Assembly: GCF_033441515.1 (NCBI RefSeq)
Contig: NZ_JAWQJT010000002.1
Location: 930,001 to 994,000, forward strand
Direction: 5' to 3'
DNA: 64,000 nt
From: Amycolatopsis solani
GTDB taxonomy: Bacteria; Actinomycetota; Actinomycetes; Mycobacteriales; Pseudonocardiaceae
Both the position numbers and the translations under genes were made by a program. Numbering within the stretch: the first letter of the stretch is position 1; the number at the start of each line of letters is the position of its first letter. Below the pieces are notes generated by a model. The model was given only the letters and a program-made list of their open reading frames with translations, was not told the DNA's origin and ran no database searches. Shown piece by piece: positions 33,662 through 41,278 of this stretch.

Positions 33662-34933
33662 GTGGACGTCGAAACCGCGGTCGCCGAGGCGTTCCGCGAG
33701 GAGTGGGGCCAGGTCGTGGCCACCCTCATCCGGGTCACCGGCGACTGGGACCTGGCCGAGGAGTGCGCGCAGGAGGCGTTCGCCCTCGCCCTGCGCACCT
33801 GGCCCCGCGACGGCGTCCCGCGCAAGCCCGGCGCCTGGCTGACCACCGCCGCCCGCAACCGCGCCACCGACCGGCTCCGCCGCGACGCCGTCGGCGCCGC
33901 CAAGCTCGAGGAGGCCGGCCGCGTGCACGTGCCCGAAGGCGGGGAATCCGACGACAGCGGCGTCACCGACGACCGGCTGCGGCTCATCTTCACCTGCTGC
34001 CACCCCGCGCTGGCCACCGAAGCCCAGGTCGCGCTCGCGCTGCGCACCCTCGCCGGGCTGTCCACCGCCGAGATCGCCCGCGCGTTCCTCGTCCCGGAAG
34101 CGACCATGTCGCAACGGCTCGTGCGGGTGAAGCGCAAGATCCGCCACGCCCGCATCCCCTACCGCGTCCCGCCCGCGCACCTGCTGCCCGAACGCACCAA
34201 CGCCGTCCTCGGCGTGCTGTACCTGACCTTCAACGAGGGCTACTCCGCCAGCGCCGGACCCGACCTGCAACGCCCCGACCTCGCCGCCGAAGCCGTCCGC
34301 CTCGCCCGCGTCCTCGCCGGGCTGATGCCCGACGAACCCGAAGCGCTCGGCCTGCTCGCGCTCCTGCTGCTCCAGCACGCCCGCCGCGCCACCCGCGTCG
34401 GCGAAGAGGGCGAGCTCGTCCCCCTCGAAGAGCAGGACCGCACCCGCTGGGACACCGAGGCCATCACCGAAGGCACCCAGGTCCTGGAGACCGCGCTGCG
34501 GCGCCGCCGCCCGGGGCCGTACCAGATCCAGGCCGCCATCGCCGCCTGCCACGCCACCGCCACCCGCGCCGCCGACACCGACTGGCCCCAGATCGCCGGC
34601 CTCTACCGCGAGCTGCGGAAGTTCGTCCCCAGCGCCGTCGTCGCCCTCAACCGGGCCGTCGCGGTCGGCATGGCCGACGGCCCCGAGGCCGGCCTCGCCC
34701 TGCTCGACGAACTGGACCTCGCGAACTACCACCTGCTGCCGGCCACCCGCGCCGACTTCCTCCGCCGGCTCGGCCGCCACGACGAAGCCGCCCGCAGCTA
34801 CGCGGCCGCGCGCGAGCTCGCGCCCACCGACGCCGAGCGCGCGTACCTCACACGAAGAATTTCGGAGACGCTGTCCTTCCGGGCGGCTCCCGTTCGTCGG
34901 GAAGACGAACCCCGACCGGAGGAGACCCCATGA
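33662..34933 (+). CDS. ECF42-type RNA polymerase sigma factor, module 1
   Basis: A 423-residue sigma factor. Region 2 has VTGDWDLAEECAQEAFALAL and region 4 has LSTAEIARAFLVPEATMSQRLVRVKRKI. A long C-terminal extension (about 200-410: VLGVLYLTFNEGYSAS, LMPDEPEALGLLALLLLQHARR, RPGPYQIQAAIAACHA) with TPR-like repeats is the mark of ECF42 factors, which associate with DGPF (YCII) proteins. There is no anti-sigma gene. The GTG has a GGGAGGAG site. An ATGA overlap links it to a hydrolase, and a DGPF gene follows. Confidence 0.92.
   Translation: MDVETAVAEAFREEWGQVVATLIRVTGDWDLAEECAQEAFALALRTWPRDGVPRKPGAWLTTAARNRATDRLRRDAVGAAKLEEAGRVHVPEGGESDDSGVTDDRLRLIFTCCHPALATEAQVALALRTLAGLSTAEIARAFLVPEATMSQRLVRVKRKIRHARIPYRVPPAHLLPERTNAVLGVLYLTFNEGYSASAGPDLQRPDLAAEAVRLARVLAGLMPDEPEALGLLALLLLQHARRATRVGEEGELVPLEEQDRTRWDTEAITEGTQVLETALRRRRPGPYQIQAAIAACHATATRAADTDWPQIAGLYRELRKFVPSAVVALNRAVAVGMADGPEAGLALLDELDLANYHLLPATRADFLRRLGRHDEAARSYAAARELAPTDAERAYLTRRISETLSFRAAPVRREDEPRPEETP
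34872..34900 (+). promoter_or_regulatory. Internal ECF42-type promoter before the hydrolase
   Basis: TGTCCT (34872-34877), 17 nt and CGTCGG (34895-34900), inside the end of the sigma gene and about 30 nt before the hydrolase start. It would let the hydrolase, DGPF and GyrI-like genes be raised more strongly than the sigma gene. Confidence 0.55.
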
Positions 34934-35727
34934 CCACCCTCGACGTTCCCGGCGCCACCCTCACCTACGACGTCACCGGCACCGGCCCGCTCCTGCTGCT
35001 CGTGCCCGGCGGCGCGGCCGACGCCACCATGTTCGCCCCGATCCGGCCCCTGCTCGCCGAGGACCACACCGTCGTCACCTACGACCCCCGCGGCATCTCC
35101 CGCAGCCCCCTGCACGGCGAGCCGGGCCGCGACACCATCCGCGAACACGCCGACGACGTGCACCGCCTGCTCACCGAGCTCGGCGGCGGTCCGGTGGACG
35201 TCCTGGCCAGCAGCGGCGGTGCCATCACGCTGCTGGAACACCTCGTGCGCCACCCCGGCCGGGTCCGCACCGCCGTGCTGCACGAACCGCCGGTCACGCG
35301 GTACCTCGGCCCCGACGTCCTCGACGGGCCGGACATCCCGGCGATCTACCGCGAGCACGGCATCGGCGCCGCCATCGCCGCGTTCATGGAGATGGCCGGC
35401 TTCGACATCGCCCCGCCCGCCGACCCGACGCCTGAAGAGCTGGCCCACATGAAGGTGATGGAAGGCAACTTCGCCTACTTCTTCGGGCACCTGATGGCCG
35501 CCATCGGCGCCTACGAGCCCGACCTGGACGCGCTGCGGGCGACGTCCGCGCGGCTGGTCGTCGGCGTCGGGGAGAAGTCCGCCGGCCTGCCCGCCCACGA
35601 AGCGGGCCTGGGCCTGGCCGCCGACCTCGGGCTGAGCGCCGAACCGTTCCCCGGCGACCACGGCGGCTTCCAAGCCGAGCCGGCCGCCTTCGCCGCGCGC
35701 CTGCGCACCGTCCTGGAAGGATGCTGA
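34930..35727 (+). CDS. Alpha/beta hydrolase in ECF42 module 1
   Basis: A 265-residue alpha/beta-hydrolase: oxyanion region LVPGGAADATMF, strand/loop VVTYDPRGISRS, nucleophile elbow LASSGGAI (Ser in ASSGG), and a C-terminal His in GDHGGFQ. The motif order fits epoxide-hydrolase/esterase types. Its ATG overlaps the sigma stop (ATGA), and the DGPF gene starts 2 nt after its stop. It is a likely direct target of the sigma factor; substrate unknown. Confidence 0.9.
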   Translation: MTTLDVPGATLTYDVTGTGPLLLLVPGGAADATMFAPIRPLLAEDHTVVTYDPRGISRSPLHGEPGRDTIREHADDVHRLLTELGGGPVDVLASSGGAITLLEHLVRHPGRVRTAVLHEPPVTRYLGPDVLDGPDIPAIYREHGIGAAIAAFMEMAGFDIAPPADPTPEELAHMKVMEGNFAYFFGHLMAAIGAYEPDLDALRATSARLVVGVGEKSAGLPAHEAGLGLAADLGLSAEPFPGDHGGFQAEPAAFAARLRTVLEGC

Positions 35728-35728
35728 C

Positions 35729-36064
35729 ATGCGGTACCTGCTGATGATCGCCGGTGACGAGAGCGCCGAGGAGCACCAGAACGACGGCTGCGGCGGCTGG
35801 GGCGAGGACCTGGAGCGCCGCGGCAAGATCCACGGCGGAGGAGGCCTGCGCCCGCCGTCGGAAGCCACGACCATCCGCGTCCGCGACGGCGAAGTCCTGC
35901 TCACCGACGGGCCGTTCACCGAGGCCAAGGAACAGATCGGCGGTTTCGTCGTGCTCGAGTGCGACGACCTCGACGAAGCCCTCGAGATCGCGGCCAAGCA
36001 CCCCGCCGCCACCTACGGCAGCATCGAGGTCCGGCCGATGCTCGGACCGGCGGACTTCGCCTGA
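35729..36064 (+). CDS. DGPF/YCII-related protein, module 1
   Basis: A 111-residue YCII-domain protein with the naming motif DGPF (LLTDGPFTEAKEQIGGF). Such proteins are the constant neighbours of ECF42 sigma factors and may be their output or input; the biochemical role is unknown. It overlaps the next start by 1 nt (TGATG). Confidence 0.92.
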   Translation: MRYLLMIAGDESAEEHQNDGCGGWGEDLERRGKIHGGGGLRPPSEATTIRVRDGEVLLTDGPFTEAKEQIGGFVVLECDDLDEALEIAAKHPAATYGSIEVRPMLGPADFA

Positions 36065-36552
36065 TGCCCGCGATCGTCGAGCGGCGGGCCCAGCTGTACG
36101 TCGCCGAGCGCGCCACCCTCGCCAGCCCGGAGTTCCCGCGCCTCGCCGACCGGCTGCCGCCGCTGATCGGAACCCTCGCCGCGCACGGCGTCGCCCCGGC
36201 CGGAGCGCCGTTCTTCCGCTACCGCGTGCTGCACCCGGGGATGCGGTTCATCGTCGAAGCCGGCGTGCCCGTCGACGGCGGCTTCGCCCCGGAAGCCCCC
36301 GCCTTCGCCGACGAGCTTCCCGCGGGCCGGTACGTCCTGGAGACCTACGTCGGCGCGCCCGCCGGCCTGGCCGCAGCGACCGCGTCGGTCCTCGAGTGGG
36401 GCGCCGCCGAGGGCGTCGAGTGGGACCGCCGCGAAGGGCCCGACGGCGAGGAGTGGGGCTGCCGCCTGGAAGTGCTGCGCAGCAACCCCCTCGAAGTACC
36501 GGACCCCGCCCAGTGGGTGACCGACCTGCTCTTCCGCGTCGCCGGGTCGTGA
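36064..36552 (+). CDS. GyrI-like/effector-binding domain protein
   Basis: A 162-residue protein with the SOUL/GyrI fold seen in AraC effector-binding domains: MRFIVEAGVPVDG, LPAGRYVLETYVG and the Trp-rich WDRREGPDGEEWGCRLEVL. It could sequester a ligand. It is the fourth gene of the ECF42 module, coupled by a 1-nt overlap. Its stop codon is part of the palindromic terminator. Confidence 0.85.
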   Translation: MPAIVERRAQLYVAERATLASPEFPRLADRLPPLIGTLAAHGVAPAGAPFFRYRVLHPGMRFIVEAGVPVDGGFAPEAPAFADELPAGRYVLETYVGAPAGLAAATASVLEWGAAEGVEWDRREGPDGEEWGCRLEVLRSNPLEVPDPAQWVTDLLFRVAGS

Positions 36553-36592
36553 GTGGTAAGTCGGGTTAGAACCCGACTTACCACTCACGACC
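36545..36592. terminator. Perfect palindromic terminator with both stop codons inside
   Basis: A perfect 23-bp stem (36545-36567 with 36570-36592) has a 2-nt loop and the CGTGAGTG/CACTCACG arms. The left arm contains the TGA of the GyrI-like gene (36550-36552), and the right arm contains the stop of the convergent DUF1772 gene (36585-36587). Confidence 0.92.
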
Positions 36593-37037
36593 GCCGGGTG
36601 AGCACGGCCGCGACCAGGCAGCCGAAGCCGGCCGTGCTCACCACCGCGCGCAGGACGTTCCAGCGGACCCACGTCGCCTCGAACCGCGCCCGCACCGCCG
36701 CGTAGTCGTCACCGCCGGCGTCCAGCGCGTTGTTGAGCGGGACGTTCACCACCCCGGTGATCACGAGCATCGCCACCAGGAACGCGAACCCGGCGATCAC
36801 CCACGGCCGCGCCCCGGTGTCGAGGAACACCGCCACGCCCGCCAGCACCGGCGCGCCCAGGAACGTCAGCATGAACACCGGGTTCACGATCGCGACGTTG
36901 ATCCCCCGCATCCCCTCCACGAACGTCTTGTCGTCCCCGCGCGCCAAACCCGGCAGCACCGAGCAGGCGTAGGCGTAGAACAGCCCGGCGATCAGTCCCG
37001 CCGCGACCAGCGCGGCCACCAGCACCACAGTGGACAT
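36585..37037 (-). CDS. DUF1772/anthrone-oxygenase-like membrane protein
   Basis: A 150-residue protein with four predicted transmembrane helices (VVLVAALVAAGLIAGLFYAY; FMLTFLGAPVLAGVAVFL; VIAGFAFLVAMLVITGVVNVPLNNAL). The NVPLN motif between helices 3 and 4 is typical of DUF1772, a family that includes anthrone oxygenases of polyketide pathways. GAAGGGG precedes the ATG. It lies 17 nt after the NmrA-like gene and is probably cotranscribed. Confidence 0.88.
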   Translation of the reverse strand: MSTVVLVAALVAAGLIAGLFYAYACSVLPGLARGDDKTFVEGMRGINVAIVNPVFMLTFLGAPVLAGVAVFLDTGARPWVIAGFAFLVAMLVITGVVNVPLNNALDAGGDDYAAVRARFEATWVRWNVLRAVVSTAGFGCLVAAVLTRRS

Positions 37038-37054
37038 CGGTTTCCCCTTCTCCG

Positions 37055-37876
37055 TCACCGGGCCCAGACCCCGGTCGCCGCGGCCGCGCGGGCGTAGTCC
37101 GCGAAGTCCGTCGCCGGGCGGCCCAGTACCCGCTCGACGTCGGTCGTGAGCGACGAGTTGCGCCCGTCGAGCACCCGGCCGAACAACTCGGCCAGCGCGC
37201 CGATCTCGGCGTCCGGCACCCCTTGAGCGGCCGCGCCCGCGGCGAACTCCGCCCCGGAAACCGGAACATAGCGGACATCCCGCCCGGCGGCGGCGGAAAT
37301 ATCCGCGGCGGCGTCGGCGAAGCTCAGCAGCCGGGGCCCGGTCAGTTCGTAGAGCTGCCCGGTGTGCCCGGGCTCGGTCAGCACGCGCACGGCGACGTCG
37401 GCGATGTCGCGGACGTCGACGAACGGCTCCGTCACCGTGCCGGCCGGCAGCGCGATCTCGCCGCCGCGCACCGCGTCGAGGAGGAAGTGCTCGCTGAAGT
37501 TCTGCGCGAACCAGCTGCACCGCAGGATCGTCCAGCCGGTGCCGGCGTCCCGCACGATCTGCTCGCACGCCTCGGCTTCTTCCTCACCGCGGCCGGAGAG
37601 CAGCACCAGGTGCCGCACGCCGCTCGCCACGGCCAGCTCGGCGAACGCGTGGACGTCACCGGCCGCCTGCGGCACCACGAGGTCGGGGTAGTACGTCAGG
37701 TAGACGGCATCGACGCCGTCCAGCACGGGCTTCCAGCTCTCTCGATCGGCCCAGTCGAAGGGCGGCGCGCCGCGGCGCGAGGTGATCCGCACGCCCTCGC
37801 CGCGCTCCCGCAGCCGGTCCGCCACCCGGCGCCCGGACTTGCCGGTCCCGCCCACCACCAAGAAGTTCGTTGTCAT
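37055..37876 (-). CDS. NmrA-like NAD(P)-binding protein
   Basis: A 273-residue atypical SDR: GGTGKSGRRVADRL at the N-terminus (nucleotide binding), AVYLTYYPDL, SGRGEEEAEACEQIVRD, and WFAQNFSEHFLLD, which is typical of NmrA/TMR-like proteins; no YxxxK is evident. It may reduce a quinone-like molecule or act as a redox sensor. It is divergent from an AraC regulator over 82 nt and shares its transcript with DUF1772. Confidence 0.9.
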   Translation of the reverse strand: MTTNFLVVGGTGKSGRRVADRLRERGEGVRITSRRGAPPFDWADRESWKPVLDGVDAVYLTYYPDLVVPQAAGDVHAFAELAVASGVRHLVLLSGRGEEEAEACEQIVRDAGTGWTILRCSWFAQNFSEHFLLDAVRGGEIALPAGTVTEPFVDVRDIADVAVRVLTEPGHTGQLYELTGPRLLSFADAAADISAAAGRDVRYVPVSGAEFAAGAAAQGVPDAEIGALAELFGRVLDGRNSSLTTDVERVLGRPATDFADYARAAAATGVWAR

Positions 37877-37945
37877 GGCAGTGAGTCAACCGGCGATCGG
37901 TGAGACTCTCCATAGTTCACAGGCTCGATGGCATGTTCCAGCGTC

Positions 37946-37951
37946 TACACT
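37946..37951 (+). promoter_or_regulatory. Candidate leaderless -10 box of the AraC gene
   Basis: TACACT ends 7 nt before the ATG at 37959, with no ribosome site in between. No clear -35 box. Confidence 0.35.
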
Positions 37952-37958
37952 TGGGCGT

Positions 37959-38903
37959 ATGGACCCGCTCGCCGCGCTGCTCGACGGACCTCGCGCCCAC
38001 GGCGCGTTCCTGCTGCGCTCGGTACTGACCCCGCCGTGGTCACTGCGCATCGAAGACCAAGCGCCGCTGACCGTCGTGGCGGTGGTCCGCGGCGACGCGT
38101 GGATCGTGCCCGACGGCGGCGAAGCGGTCTCGATGAGCGAAGGCGACGTCGCGATCGCCCGCGGCCCCGACCCGTACCTGGTCGCCGACCACCCCGGCAC
38201 GCCGCCGCAGGCGATCATCCTGCCCGGCCAGGAGTGCCGCACCCCCGACGGCGGGCACTTGACCGAGCTCACCGGTCTCGGCGTCCGCACGTGGGGCCAC
38301 GGCAGCGACGGCCCGGTCGTGCTGCTCACCGGGACGTACACGATGGAAGGCGAGCTGAGCAAACGGCTCCTGGCGGCCCTGCCCGCGCTGATCGTCCTGC
38401 GCGCCGCCGACTGGCCGACCCCGCTGGTGGCGCTGCTCGCCGCCGAGATCGGGCGGGACGTGCCGGGCCAGGAAGCCGTCCTCGACCGGCTGCTGGACCT
38501 GCTCCTGATCGCGGCGCTGCGAGCCTGGTTCGACCGGCCGGACACCACCGCGCCCGCCTGGTACCGCGCCCACGACGACCCGGTCGTCGGCCAGGCGCTG
38601 CGGCTGCTGCAGCACCAGCCCGCCGAACCGTGGACGGTCGCCGATCTCGCTTCGGCCACCGGCATTTCCCGTGCGGCGCTGGCCCGCCGCTTCGCCGTGG
38701 CGGTCGGTGAGACCCCGATGGCCTACCTCACCGGCTGGCGGCTCGCGCTGGCCGCGGACCTGCTGCGCCAGCACCGGGAAACCACGATCGGGTCGGTGGC
38801 CCGCCAGGTCGGGTACGGCAGCGCGTTCGCGCTCAGCACGGCCTTCAAGCGGGAGTTCGGCGTCAGCCCGCAGCAGTACCGGACGCGGGAACCAGCGTCG
38901 TGA
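37959..38903 (+). CDS. AraC-family regulator with cupin domain
   Basis: A 314-residue protein. An N-terminal cupin sensor (PLTVVAVVRGDAWIVPDGG, EGDVAIARGPDPYLVADHPG) precedes two helix-turn-helix units at the C-terminus (WTVADLASATGISRAALARRFA; TIGSVARQVGYGSAFALSTAFKREFG). This is the AraC group that controls oxidoreductases, and the divergent NmrA-like gene is the likely target. The last 41 nt overlap the SnoaL-like gene on the opposite strand. Confidence 0.93.
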   Translation: MDPLAALLDGPRAHGAFLLRSVLTPPWSLRIEDQAPLTVVAVVRGDAWIVPDGGEAVSMSEGDVAIARGPDPYLVADHPGTPPQAIILPGQECRTPDGGHLTELTGLGVRTWGHGSDGPVVLLTGTYTMEGELSKRLLAALPALIVLRAADWPTPLVALLAAEIGRDVPGQEAVLDRLLDLLLIAALRAWFDRPDTTAPAWYRAHDDPVVGQALRLLQHQPAEPWTVADLASATGISRAALARRFAVAVGETPMAYLTGWRLALAADLLRQHRETTIGSVARQVGYGSAFALSTAFKREFGVSPQQYRTREPAS

Positions 38904-39294
38904 GCGCGGCCCCGGTGGCGGCGTCGAACGGCACCGAACTGTGCTCGTGCACGATCTTCCAGCCGTCGTCGTCCCGCCGGAACCCGACGGTGGACCGCAC
39001 CCACATCGCCACCTCGGTGCCGTCGGTCATGGTGCCGCTGACTTCGAAGAGGTAGTGCGCGAAGGCGACGTCGCCGCCGGTGACCACTTCGAGGTCGGCG
39101 ATCCGCAGGCCGATCTCCGTGCGGTAGGCGCGGAACCACTGAGCCAGCCGGGCCCGTTCGGCGTCGCGTCCCCGGTCCGCCAGCGCGCCGACCGCGTCGA
39201 ACAGCGTGACGTCCTCGTCGTACTGCGCGACGAGGGCCTCGACGTCCTTCGCCGCCACGGCCGCGACCCGGGCTTCGACGAGCGCGGCGGTCAC
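38863..39294 (-). CDS. SnoaL/SgcJ-like nuclear transport factor 2-fold protein
   Basis: A 143-residue NTF2-like protein: VAAVAAKDVEALVAQYDEDVTLFD, RAYRTEIGLRI and WKIVHEHSSVPF. The fold serves as small-molecule isomerase, cyclase or binding protein. GTG start in a GTGA overlap with the AHSA1 gene, so it is the third gene of the ArsR-AHSA1-SnoaL operon. It overlaps the AraC gene end by 41 nt. Confidence 0.85.
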   Translation of the reverse strand: MTAALVEARVAAVAAKDVEALVAQYDEDVTLFDAVGALADRGRDAERARLAQWFRAYRTEIGLRIADLEVVTGGDVAFAHYLFEVSGTMTDGTEVAMWVRSTVGFRRDDDGWKIVHEHSSVPFDAATGAALTTLVPASGTAAG

Positions 39295-39722
39295 TTCAGC
39301 TCCTCGCCCAGCCGGTCGAGCCAGTCGCCCGTGCCCTGCTCGCGCCACTCCGGTTTCTCGGCGCCGTCGAGGAACGTGCCCTGCTCGGTCAGGGTCAGCC
39401 GGGTGCCGTCGGCGTCGGCTTCGAGTTGGACCGTGGTGATCGAGACCGTGGCGAGCGCCTGGCCACCGCTGAGCGTCGTGGCGTAGACGATCCGCCGTGA
39501 CGGCACGATGTCGTGGTAGGTCGAGGTGACGTGCAGCTTCGTTTCGTCCGGGCCGAGCGCGTCGACGGTTTCGGTGCCGCCGACCCGGAAGTCCAGGGTG
39601 TGCGTGCCGTCGGGGACGAACCAGCGGGCCTTCGCGGCCGGGTCCGCCCACGCGGCGAAGACCCGCTCCGGCGGCGCGGGGTAGGTGCGTTCGAGGGTGA
39701 AGGTGGCGTGCTTGACGGTCAT
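39291..39722 (-). CDS. AHSA1/SRPBCC-domain protein, module 2
   Basis: A 143-residue SRPBCC protein: FTLERTYPAPPERVFAAWADPAAKARWF, YATTLSGGQALATVSITTVQL, TRLTLTEQGTFLDG and the C-terminal WLDRLGEEL. The profile is that of AHSA1 proteins paired with ArsR. The ATG overlaps the ArsR stop in ATGA. GGGAG lies ahead. Confidence 0.9.
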   Translation of the reverse strand: MTVKHATFTLERTYPAPPERVFAAWADPAAKARWFVPDGTHTLDFRVGGTETVDALGPDETKLHVTSTYHDIVPSRRIVYATTLSGGQALATVSITTVQLEADADGTRLTLTEQGTFLDGAEKPEWREQGTGDWLDRLGEELK

Positions 39723-40066
39723 GACGTGCTCCCTTCCGAGGTCCCCGGCCCGGCGAGGAAGTCGCCGAGCCGGTCGAGCCTGCCCTCCCACGTGGTGCGC
39801 TGCCGCCCCAGCCAGTGCTCGCCGGCGCGCAGCACCTCCGGTTCGAGCCGGCAGGTGCGGACGCGGCCGACCTTCTCCGACCGCACGATCCCCGCGGCTT
39901 CCAGCACCTGGAGGTGCTGCACCACCGCGGCCAGCGACATGGTCAGCGGCTCGGCCAGCTCGCTGACCGACGCCGGCCCGCGCACGAGCCGCTCCACCAG
40001 CGCCCGCCGCGTCCGGTCGCCCAGGGCGCGGAACACCAGGTCCAGCGACCCCTCATGGTTAAGCAT
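39719..40066 (-). CDS. ArsR-family regulator, module 2 (leaderless)
   Basis: A 115-residue winged-helix protein: LDLVFRALGDRTRRALVERLVRG, then VSELAEPLTMSLAAVVQHLQVLEAAGIV. No CxC metal motif. The ATG at 40066 has no ribosome site, but TAACTT ends exactly 6 nt upstream, so translation probably begins at the transcript's first base. Two TTAAG-type repeats at its promoter suggest autoregulation. It heads the ArsR-AHSA1-SnoaL operon. Confidence 0.92.
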   Translation of the reverse strand: MLNHEGSLDLVFRALGDRTRRALVERLVRGPASVSELAEPLTMSLAAVVQHLQVLEAAGIVRSEKVGRVRTCRLEPEVLRAGEHWLGRQRTTWEGRLDRLGDFLAGPGTSEGSTS

Positions 40067-40113
40067 CTACTTAAGTTATGCCTGCTGCTCTGGTTGGTCA
40101 AGTAACTGCTTAA
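40059..40113 (-). promoter_or_regulatory. Leaderless ArsR promoter with two TTAAG-N6-CTTRA operators
   Basis: The minus strand has TTGACC (40101-40096), 17 nt and TAACTT (40078-40073), then 6 nt to the ATG. Inverted repeats TTAAG-N6-CTTAA (40059-40074) and CTTGA/TTAAG-N6 (40098-40113) straddle the -10 and -35. The -10 box also contains the TAA stop of the coiled-coil gene. Confidence 0.8.
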
Positions 40114-41128
40114 GTGTTTCGGGGAGCTCCGGCGTCTCGCGCACGACGGTGAGCACCCGGACCAGCTCCCGCTCGGCGGCGTCGCCCCGGCCCAGCGCCG
40201 TCCGCAGTTCGGCGCCCAGGTTCGTGGTGGTCTCGTGCATCGACCGGACGGTCTGCTCATGCGCGGCCTGCGTCTCGGCGAGCCGCCGGTCGAACCCGGC
40301 CCGCAGGCGTTCGGCGTCGACCCGGGCACGCTCCTCCTGCGCCGCGACGGCCTTGGCATGTTCTTCGCGGGCGAGGTCGAGCCGCCCCTGGACGGCCTCA
40401 GCGCGGCTTTCGGCGGCCTCGGCCCTTGCCTCGGCGGCTTGACTTCGCCCGCGTTCCTCGTCGACGGCGGTCCGGGCGGCGGCCAGTTCGGCGGTCAGCG
40501 TGGCGATCACCGCGGCGCGTTCGCCGGCCAGGGCCGCCGAGGCGTCGGCGCGATCGGCGACCCGGGCGAGTTCGTCCCGGACCGCGGCGAGCTGCCCCTC
40601 GGCTCGTTGCTGCTCCTGCACGGCCGCGCGGCGGGCCACGCGCTCCTCGTCCCGCTCCCGGAGCGCGGCGGCCTTGTCCTGCTCGGCGGCTTTCGCCGCG
40701 GCGACGGCGGCTTCGGCCTCGTCCCGGTCCTGCGCGGCGGCGGCTTCGGCACGCCCCCGGTGCAGCCGGTGCTCATCGGCCTCGGCCAGCGCCGCATCCC
40801 GCTCGGCCAGCGCGGCGGCGGTCGTCGCCTCGAGCTGGTGGCGCAGCGTCGTGAGCGTCTCCACGAGCCCGCGAGCCGGCTCGAGCACCCGGTCGACCTG
40901 CCCGGCGAGCGCGGTGACGGCGGTGTCGTCCAGCTCGGTGTCGCTCTCCCGCAGCGACTCGGCGTCCGCCAGCACGGCTTCGGCGTCCCGGCAGTTCAGG
41001 TTCCGCCGCCCCCAGGTCTTCCCGTCCTGGCAGAACCGCGCCCGGCTCCCGCGCCCCACCGCGGGCGGCAGCGGCGCCCCGCATCGCCGGTACTCGCAAA
41101 CCCGGATCTGACCAGCGTCTTCCGTCAT
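40076..41128 (-). CDS. Zinc-motif coiled-coil protein, KfrA-like
   Basis: A 350-residue protein. The N-terminal 50 residues hold a Cys motif (VCEYRRCGAPLP, ARFCQDGKTWGRRNLNC). Residues about 100-320 form one long Ala/Glu/Arg-rich coiled coil (AEAAVAAAKAAEQDKAAAL, AEARAEAAESRAEAVQG). The layout recalls plasmid KfrA DNA-binding proteins, but with a zinc finger in place of the helix-turn-helix. A TTCTGATCAGAA palindrome lies 20 nt upstream. It may organise DNA or act as a scaffold. The ATG at 41128 is preferred over 41203. Confidence 0.75.
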   Translation of the reverse strand: MTEDAGQIRVCEYRRCGAPLPPAVGRGSRARFCQDGKTWGRRNLNCRDAEAVLADAESLRESDTELDDTAVTALAGQVDRVLEPARGLVETLTTLRHQLEATTAAALAERDAALAEADEHRLHRGRAEAAAAQDRDEAEAAVAAAKAAEQDKAAALRERDEERVARRAAVQEQQRAEGQLAAVRDELARVADRADASAALAGERAAVIATLTAELAAARTAVDEERGRSQAAEARAEAAESRAEAVQGRLDLAREEHAKAVAAQEERARVDAERLRAGFDRRLAETQAAHEQTVRSMHETTTNLGAELRTALGRGDAAERELVRVLTVVRETPELPETLKQLLDQPEQQA

Positions 41129-41135
41129 GATCAGG

Positions 41136-41160
41136 ACCCTATCAAAGCTTCTGATCAGAA
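41136..41160 (-). promoter_or_regulatory. TAGGGT box and TTCTGATCAGAA palindrome before the coiled-coil gene
   Basis: TAGGGT (41141-41136) ends 7 nt before the ATG. The perfect 12-bp palindrome TTCTGATCAGAA (41149-41160) lies just upstream, and the half site TCAGAAG recurs nearby at about 41181. A self-bound operator is possible. Confidence 0.45.
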
Positions 41161-41278
41161 CTAGAAGCAGCTGTTCAAAATCAGAAGATAGTGTGGCGAG
41201 CATCTAAGTTTGGATAAGGTCACATATCCGAATCCAGAACGTCCTGGAGGCCGAATCGGCCCCTCGAAAACTGGGTGG

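Noticed and set aside
41161..41240. GGATA...TATCC imperfect dyad as an att site
   Set aside because: Arms are short and imperfect, no second copy was seen, and it lies in a promoter region, so a regulatory or chance origin is more likely.
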